Shown here: positions 57,816 through 64,000 of the stretch, in pieces
Numbering within the stretch: position 1 is the stretch's first letter
Layout of the letters: the number at the start of each line of letters is the position of its first letter
NCBI RefSeq assembly: GCF_009727055.1
Contig: NC_052351.1
Coordinates: 9,091,963 to 9,155,962, forward strand
DNA length: 64,000 bases
Direction: 5' to 3'
Source of the DNA: Benincasa hispida
Lineage: Eukaryota; Streptophyta; Magnoliopsida; Cucurbitales; Cucurbitaceae
The notes under the pieces: model-generated
The model's input: only the letters and a program-made list of their open reading frames with translations
What the model was told of the DNA's origin: nothing
Database searches by the model: none
Made by a program: the position numbers and the translations under genes

Positions 57816-60814
57816 ATGGCCGATCAAACTTCAAACTAACCTGTTTCACCCTCTGTCCCTGACCAAGCAGCCCTGCGAGAGGCATCATTCCTCGTTGCTA
57901 GTCGCAGGCTTGCTGCCCAAACCCGTTTTGTCCCAAGGCCCACTCGAAGAACCCGGAGAAATCCCTTGGTCGTTAGGCCTCCTACGTTCAAAAGAGGAGG
58001 AAGCACTGAAAGCTTGCCAACGCCAGCACCGTCCGTCTCCACTAAAATTGAGCGGAAGAGGCGAGACAACACGGAGGTGTTTGGTAACATCCTAAGCACC
58101 TTGGAGCAAGGAGGAGAACTACCCGAGGCAGGGGTGTTAAACTAGCCACTGCTTACGAAGGAGGAGATGGTGGTTGTGGCGAAGGAAACGATAAAGGATG
58201 GAGTAGTGGTGGTGGAAGATGTGGTGGCTGAAGAAAAAGATAAAGGGAATGATGTTTTGGTCCCGGAGACTCCGGAGACCACCATCATTGCATAAGTTTT
58301 TGATGAGCCTCCACAAATGGAAGAAGAGGAGATTGTGATCATTGAAAGAGAAGAAAACGAGATTGCAGTTGAAGAGGCCGGAGAAGCGGAGATAGAGTTA
58401 ATAGCTCCTGACATTATGGTGGAGGAAGTCGCCAGAGATGTACTGCCAGAAGAGGCCAAGAAGGAAGAGTTGAAGGAAGCTAAGGTAGAGAAGGAAGTCA
58501 GAGCTAGATTGAAAAAGGTAGCAGAGGCCGAGAAGGAAGACAAAAAGAAGAAGAAGAGAAAGGAAAAGAAGGCTGGAAAGGCGAAGTCGTCGCATCATCA
58601 CAAGTCCAGAAAGACAAAGAGTAAAAGGATGATGATGAAGATGAAGAAGCCAAGAAGAAAAGAAGAGAGGAGAAAGAAGAGAGAAGGTTGCACCGAAAGG
58701 AGTGAGAGAAGAAGAAAAAGCCAAACAGAGGGCTACAAGCCCCGAGAAGGATGGAGAGTCGACCTCCGTAAGGGAGGATAAGGGGAAACGGCACAGTTGA
58801 TGGAGCCGCCACAACCGAAGCAACACAATTAGTTGCAACGGACGAAGGAGAAGAAACAGAGGGAACCCCCCTAATATGGCGTCGCAAGGAGAATGCACCA
58901 CAAGGGTCTAGCATCGACCCTCAACAATTAATGTTAGCACTAGAAGAGAAGGAAAGAAGAAGAAAAGAAGAAGAAGAGATGTAAGAAAAGATGGAGCAGA
59001 GCAAGCTCATCATCACAGAAGGGAACAGAAGAAGAAGATTAGAATTTGAAGAAATACGAAGAAATAACGAGCTTGCCAGGCTTGAAGGGATCTGAAAATG
59101 CAAATAGGATCAGCGCCTATTGCTGGCCTCTGAACATTTTGAAGAAAAGTTTGAGAGAGAAGAGAAAGAGGCAGAAGAAGAAGAAAGGAGAAAAAAGGAA
59201 GAATAGGAAAGATTGCGTGCGGAAGAGAAGAAGAGGAAACACGAAGCAAACAAAAAATGCTTGCATAAAAGTAAGGGAAAAGAACTCACTGAATGCGAGA
59301 AAGAGGAATAGCGCAAGGAGCGGAAAAAGAGACTAAGGCAAGCAGCCTGCCTTGCACAAGCAAAAGGAAAATACGTAGCAGAGAGCAGTGAGCCTGGATC
59401 GGCCAAGAAGCGATCATCTAAGAGAAAGAAGAATGATGATATGCTGATCGAGATGGGCTTCTACCCTGCGTCGACCCTACTACCTGATCTCATCACGAGT
59501 GTCATTGTGGAGCATGGGTGGGACACTTTCTGTCAGTACCCATCCATCATTGTGCCTCAGGTAGTGCGGGACTTCTATCGCGGGCGTCTGCACGGAAATA
59601 GGGATACGGTGACTTTTAAGGGCGAGACAGTACACTTCAGCGCAAAGGACATAAATGGACTTTATCAGATGAGGGATAACCCTGATGCACCAGGGAACAA
59701 TATCATTGATGATCCTACAGAAGAATTGATGAGAGACGCTCTGAAGGTACTAGCACAACTAGGTACAAGATGGACAGTCTCCCTTAAAGGCATCCGCACT
59801 CTGGAATCTAAGTCTTTGCTACCGGAGGGAAGGCTCTGGGTTTAATTGGTCAAGAAGTGGTTGATCTCAACAACGCATGAAAGAACGGTATCAAGGGATC
59901 AGGTGATAGCCGCATATTGTATTGTGCGTGGAATTCCTATTAACGTGAGAAGGTTGATTGTAGGGCAGATCAGAGCACTAGTGGGGCACATACGGGGGCA
60001 GTACTTCATTCCATGGATCGTCTCAAGTTTATGCCTAAGTGCGGGTGTAGGCATTGATGAGGAACCCATGCCAAAAGTTCACGGCCTCATCAACATCAAA
60101 ATTCTGAGGATGCTCCTCAAGGATTCCCCTCATTGCTCGGAACTGTCAGCAAAGAGACATGTGATTAATTTGAATGTGTTGCAGGAGCCCAGACCAAAAA
60201 GAAGAAAAAGAGAAGATAAGGGAAAAGAGAGGGTGCATGAGTCACCAACGCATGATCCTGAGCCCTTAAACTCTCTTCCCTTAGTCATTAGATCTCCAAA
60301 CCCTCTAAGCCCGCCAACGCAAACTTTCTCCCCTCTTCGTGAACCGATTACCAATATTCCTCTTAACCCCAACTCTCCTATTCAACCAGCAGCCCCACTT
60401 TCACCAACAACTTCATGACTACATCCCACTACCCCACCGCCGCAAGTTGATGACCCACACGCTTTGGGTGAAGGCACATCTGCCCAACCCCAAAACAGTG
60501 CTGGCGAGACATTGCAGGCACAACTATCCTCCACCTCCTTGGCTGCTGAGTTAGCTGAAATGAGAACCCTCTTAGCCCAACAACAAGAACTTGTCTCTCA
60601 GCAGCATCTCTTCTTCAACCATCGATTTGAGGTAGCAATGGAGCGCATTGATGAGATTCAACGCAATGTTGCAACCTCAAGGGAAGCGCTCATCAATATC
60701 CAGTGCAGTATGTACAGGATCTTCCAACGCCAGCGGCAGATAGCGGAGCGCAATCAAGAATACTTCAACTTTCTCACCGCCTATCTACATGGTCCGATGG
60801 TGCCTCCACATCTA
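57816..60814 (+). pseudogene. Accessory (env-like position) ORF with plant transposon domain
   Basis: A decayed gene of about 1,000 codons in the place where Athila elements may carry an env-like ORF. It starts MADQTS at 57,816, with in-frame stops at 57,837, in 58,143-58,145 and near 58,291. N-terminal part: Arg/Pro-rich, then acidic (MEEEEIVIIEREENEI), then strongly basic (KKKKKRKEKKAGK) to 58,781. After a frameshift, a Glu/Arg/Lys helical stretch follows to about 59,440. The domain at 59,441-60,418 (one stop at 59,843) reads VEHGWDTFCQYPSIIVPQVV, VTFKGETVHFSAKDINGLYQ, then FIPWIVSSLCLSAGVGIDEE. This pattern is that of the 'putative plant transposon protein' domain. Then come a Pro-rich linker (stop at 60,416) and a coiled-coil tail (LAAELAEMRTLLAQQQELVS). 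The natural end is lost at the copia border. Function unknown. Confidence 0.75.
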
Positions 60815-61787
60815 AGGCTGATCTACAAGATCCCATACTGAGTTGAAGTACATCAACTTCATCTTGAGATCCATGGCCTTGACCCATTCATCCCGGTCAA
60901 CATCCTCCATTGCCTTCTGATAAGACAACAGATCCTCAATGTTGCCATCTACTACCATAGCAAGGATTTTCGTGAAACCCAAATAGTGAATGGATGTGTT
61001 CGCAACCCTCCCACTACGTCGAGGTTCCCTCAATTCTTAAGGTGGAACCGACCTACTAGATGAACTTCGATCAACAACTCTTGCTAATGTAGCACAACTC
61101 TTGTTGAAGTTTCAGTAGTTTCATTGGAAAGCTCACGCAACATGACTTTACTTCGTGAACTGTGCTCCCTCATATAATCCACCTGCAAAAAAGTAGCATT
61201 CGTGGAAACAAACACCCTATTTTCAGTCGGATAATAAAAATAACCCCCTTGTGTACCTTTGGGTATCCTACAAAGAGGCATAACCTTGACCGTGGTTCCA
61301 ACTTCTTGGGATTAGCCTCAATCACATGTGCAGGGTAACCCCAAATACGAAAGTGACGTAAACTAGCTTTACGCCCGTTCCACAACTCTAGAGGTGTTCT
61401 AACACTCTTGGAGGGAATATAGTTGAGTATATATATCATAGTCTCCACTGCGAAATCCCAAAAAATGAGTCCGGTAAGGAAGCGTAACTCATCATCAATC
61501 GAACCATGTCCAACAGGGTCCTATTTCTCCTCTCCGTTACACCATTTTGCTGAGGTGTACCCGACACTGATAGTTGGAAAGTGATTCCATGTTTTATCAA
61601 ATAGTTCTGGAATGACGAGTCAAAAACACTCCACCTCGATCCGATCGAAGTGTTTTGATCCGTCTACCTAATGCGTTTTCAACTTCAGCCTTGAAATCTT
61701 TGAACTTTTTAAAGGATTCAGACTTTCATTGCATAAGATAAACATACCCATACTTGAAGTAATCATCAGTAAAACTGATAAAATACT
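60815..61787 (-). pseudogene. Copia integrase and N-terminal RT fragment
   Basis: Minus-strand Ty1/copia piece. At the upper end, 61,690-61,787 in reverse reads the integrase core phrase with FTDDYFKYGYVYLMQ. 61,170-61,448 reads METMIYILNYIPSKSVRTPL, ELWNGRKASLRHFRIWGYPA (integrase C-terminal region). 60,812-61,033 reads the linker and RT start (YQKAMEDVDRDEWVKAM, NSVWDLVDQP). Several stops and frameshifts. It is cut at 61,787 by LTR C, exactly where copia I is cut at 6,148, and at about 60,815 by element H. Confidence 0.87.
61783..61787. other. Target-site duplication aatac (left side of LTR C)
   Basis: Precedes the TG of the LTR; identical to 6,144-6,148. Confidence 0.8.
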
Positions 61788-63207
61788 GATAATTGATAGA
61801 AATACAAGTTATTAAAGCTCAAATTACTAAAACAATGGGAGAAAGCAATGGTAAAATAGGCAATATTATGATTAAATGCGCCAAACTAAAATAAATTGCG
61901 ATCGCTAATGCTCATTGCATAAAAGTAGTTAAATTGCGTATTTCTGTGCATGTACAATGCGATTGCGCATCTAAAAATACGATCCAAGGATACAACCTGA
62001 TGGCGCATTTGAAATTGGGATCACAAGAAGAACCTAAAAAACGATCGCATAAAGACCTTACATAAAGGCGACAATATAATAAAATATGATGGGACGTAAA
62101 GCTGATAATGGTCAATTCTAAAATATAGTTGACGATCGTTAACGACCATATCGTTGTAAATACATTGAACTTCTGGTGATTTTTAGATGGCCCAACAGAG
62201 TATGGAAACTAATGTTGGCCATCCATGCAATCATTAGTGAGAAGAATTATTTCACCTTGAAATCTATAAATACCCAATGTTACCAAACCAGAGGGGGAGT
62301 GCGAGGAGGCGAGGCGAAACCGAAGGAAGGGAATTCTTGAAAAGAAATTAATTTTCGGAGAGGTCGAGAGACTGCCGAAAAAAAGCACGAAGGAGAGACA
62401 TTAGACCCTTGCGAGAGTAAGATTCTACAAATCGGAAAAGACTTGAAGTGATAAGAGTAGTGTAAAAAGCCACGAGAAGCAAGACATTGCTTATCTGGCT
62501 TGATATTTCTCACTCCATCTATTGTTTTGTACTCAACACTTTATTTGCAAATATGGAAACTTCATTTCAATTTATGTTCAGTCTCTCCACACCATGCATA
62601 AGTAACTAAATTTGTGAATGGGTTGAGAAGTACTTAGCTAGCATGACTTAAGCTATGCACTTCATGCGATCATCTTGTCTTATGTATGCATCATTCATCA
62701 TTTGGAGTACTTGAGAGAGTAGTCTAAAGACAGAATCTAGGCTTGAAAGAGTCGGATTAGATCGCATAAGCAAGAGTAGAGACTTAGAAATAAGTTCTAT
62801 CTGCTACATTCCATACGCATCGCATTCATCCTAGAGATAGGAAATGTGGCACTATGCATTGAGAAATGTAATGCTTAATATTTGTGTATAGCATGATCGC
62901 ATGACTTGCACAAAATCTTAAGAAATGTTAGCTAAATCTCTTCTCAACCCCTTCATCGCATACTTGTTACAACACCACCCTTTCATCGCTCCATGTTTAA
63001 TTCCATCGCATTATAACATCTAAATATCTACTTCTTCATTACATCGCAATAGAATCAGAAAGTTCGTCACATATCTATTTAGTAATCCTTGCATTCGACC
63101 CTGGACTTACAGGACCCTAAGAAGGCTTATACTTTGTCTTTGCTAGGAAAACTTGTATGATAATTGCATCCACACATCTCTACATCGCATGATAAATTAA
63201 CGCATCA
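61788..63207 (+). repeat. 5' LTR of element C
   Basis: 1,420 bp, TGATAATTGATAG...AACGCATCA. TATA box 62,265-62,272. The motif cattcgaccctgg lies about 115 bp before the end. From 62,090 on it matches 5,052-6,143. Confidence 0.9.
62265..62272 (+). promoter_or_regulatory. TATA box of LTR C
   Basis: TATAAATA in aatctataaatacccaatg, conserved in the left copy. Confidence 0.6.
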
Positions 63208-63213
63208 ATTTGT

Positions 63214-63231
63214 TGGCGTCGTTGCCAGGGA
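63214..63231 (+). promoter_or_regulatory. Primer binding site of element C (tRNA-Asp type)
   Basis: tggcgtcgttgccaggga, 16 of 18 positions as in the complement of tRNA-Asp (TGGCGCCGTTGCCGGGGA); both differences are transitions. It starts 6 bases after the LTR. Confidence 0.88.
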
Positions 63232-63438
63232 TTACAGTATAGAGTGCGCTAACATCAAACCTTTTTTATCTTTGCAGCTTTCAACCTCTGTTGTATTGCC
63301 ATTCCATCTGTGAGGGAAGAGGCAAGCATCATATGAGCGAAAGACATACTCCTAAGCTCAAATACGACCTCGAGATCAAAAGAACTTTTCGCAAAAGACA
63401 GAGAAAAAGACGTAAACGACAAGGAAGAATTCACAGAA

Positions 63439-64000
63439 TGGTTGAACAACCAGAGGAACGAGTAGCAAATGAAAACAACGTAATGGAAAATCCTATCCTA
63501 CTGCCAAATGATCGCAATAGACCCATCCGAGACTATGCGTCACAAAACTTGTATGATTTCTCCCCAGGAATCATGAGACCAGCACTGGATAGATCAAGGT
63601 TTAAGATGAAGGCAGTAATGTTACAAATGATACAAACAGCAGGGCAGTTCGGAGGACGACGTGGTAAAGATCCGCATGCCCATCTACGAAGCTTCATTGA
63701 AATTTGCAACACTTTTGTGTTCCCTAATATTTCCCAGAAGAGGTTTGACTCACGTTATTTCCATTTTCACTATGCGATAAAGCAAGAAAATGGGGTTACT
63801 CTCTTGAACCAGGACAGATAACATCATGGGAGAAAGTTGTGGAAAAGTTTATGAAGAAGTATTTCCCTCCCACAAAGAATGCCAGAAGGAGGAAATTGAT
63901 CACCAATTTTGAACAAGAAGAAGATGAATCGCTCAGTGACACATGGGCGAGATTCAAAAGACTAGTATGCGACTGCCCATACAATGGATTGTCGAATTGC
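63439..64000 (+). pseudogene. Element C gag, 5' part
   Basis: Starts MVEQPEERVANENNVMENP at 63,439, the same start as gag of element A; the frame is open from 63,291, but the homologous ATG is preferred. It continues RPIRDYASQNLYDFSPGIM, VMLQMIQTAGQFGG, GKDPHAHLRSFIEICNTF. A frameshift at about 63,735-63,745 ends this frame at 63,821. The family sequence goes on in another frame (WGYSLEPGQITSWEKVV, FMKKYFPPTKNARRRK, ESLSDTWARFKRL) to the window edge, with one TGA just after the shift. The copy is young-looking but already broken unless the shift is a sequencing error. Confidence 0.88.

Larger units (their letters stand above)
55321..60814 (+). mobile_element. Pol-less Athila-type element H (gag and accessory ORF)
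   Basis: Plus-strand fragment: a short 5' region, gag (55,473-56,846), about 970 bp of non-coding DNA with a TATA box, and an accessory ORF to about 60,814. No protease, RT, RNase H or integrase lies between gag and the accessory ORF. No LTR is seen on either side: on the left it meets element G head to head, on the right it meets a copia piece. Confidence 0.75.
61788..64000 (+). mobile_element. Athila-type element C, 5' part (runs off the window)
   Basis: 5' LTR 61,788-63,207, primer site 63,214-63,231, gag from 63,439. Inserted into the copia integrase gene. The continuation is beyond the window. Confidence 0.9.

Noticed and set aside
58398..58914. Long antisense frames rich in Ser, Leu and Phe
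   Set aside because: They are shadows of the Lys/Glu-rich accessory ORF on the plus strand.

Overview
This window looks like plant nuclear DNA dominated by nested LTR retrotransposons. The only intact host gene I can support is a nuclear tRNA-Ile (anticodon AAU, minus strand, about 37.1 kb). A short repeat motif (tatcactaatag and variants, 36.25-36.42 kb) and the style of the copia and Athila elements suggest a dicot, and from memory of similar repeats a cucurbit. The family is an inference; the sequence itself does not prove it.

Layout. 1-5.05 kb is AT-rich host DNA with small repeats and a possible decayed mobile-domain gene. 5.05-6.14 kb is a truncated Athila-type LTR (family C). From 6.15 to 36.25 kb lies a minus-strand Ty1/copia element (copia I: IN and PR at 6.1-6.8, gag at 6.9-7.7, leader split at 8.03/33.0, PBS at 34.97, 5' LTR to 36.25). 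A minus-strand Athila element A (8,031-32,997) is inserted in its leader. A itself carries a solo LTR in its 3' UTR (T1, 10.5-13.0 kb), a deleted Athila element in its 5' LTR (B, 24.7-30.65 kb, gag and PR only) and a second solo LTR in that LTR (D1, 30.9-32.0 kb). 36.25-37.26 kb is host DNA with the tRNA. 37.26-42.26 kb is the 3' half of a second minus-strand copia (copia II), whose LTR holds solo LTR D2. It ends against an inverted copia leader (42.26-43.15 kb) carrying 140-bp tandem repeats. 43.16-55.3 kb is a third minus-strand Athila copy (G), interrupted by D3 (which contains solo LTR T2) and by a D-like LTR (E). 55.4-60.8 kb is a plus-strand element H with gag and a separately promoted accessory ORF but no pol. 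60.8-61.8 kb is a copia IN/RT piece. 61.8 kb to the end is a fresh plus-strand Athila element C (LTR, PBS, gag).

Two points matter most. First, part of the window is an assembly artefact. Exact back-to-back Tn5/Nextera mosaic ends lie at 18,227-18,264 and nearly so at 43,902-43,938. 18,265-23,585 consists of a stray chunk, an error-rich mirror image of 13.2-18.2 kb and 25 Ns, and the gag gene reads through if this block is removed. Second, the family C LTRs at 6.14 kb and 61.79 kb carry the same 5-bp target duplication and complementary halves of one copia integrase, but in the wrong order for a single insertion. This implies a large duplication or a misjoin.

Nearly all element genes are broken by stops, frameshifts, deletions or nested insertions. 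I found no host operon, CRISPR array or clearly new functional system. The most interesting biological leads are the accessory ORF of element H with its own TATA box, and a duplicated, possibly structured motif kept in the 3' UTR of three Athila copies.
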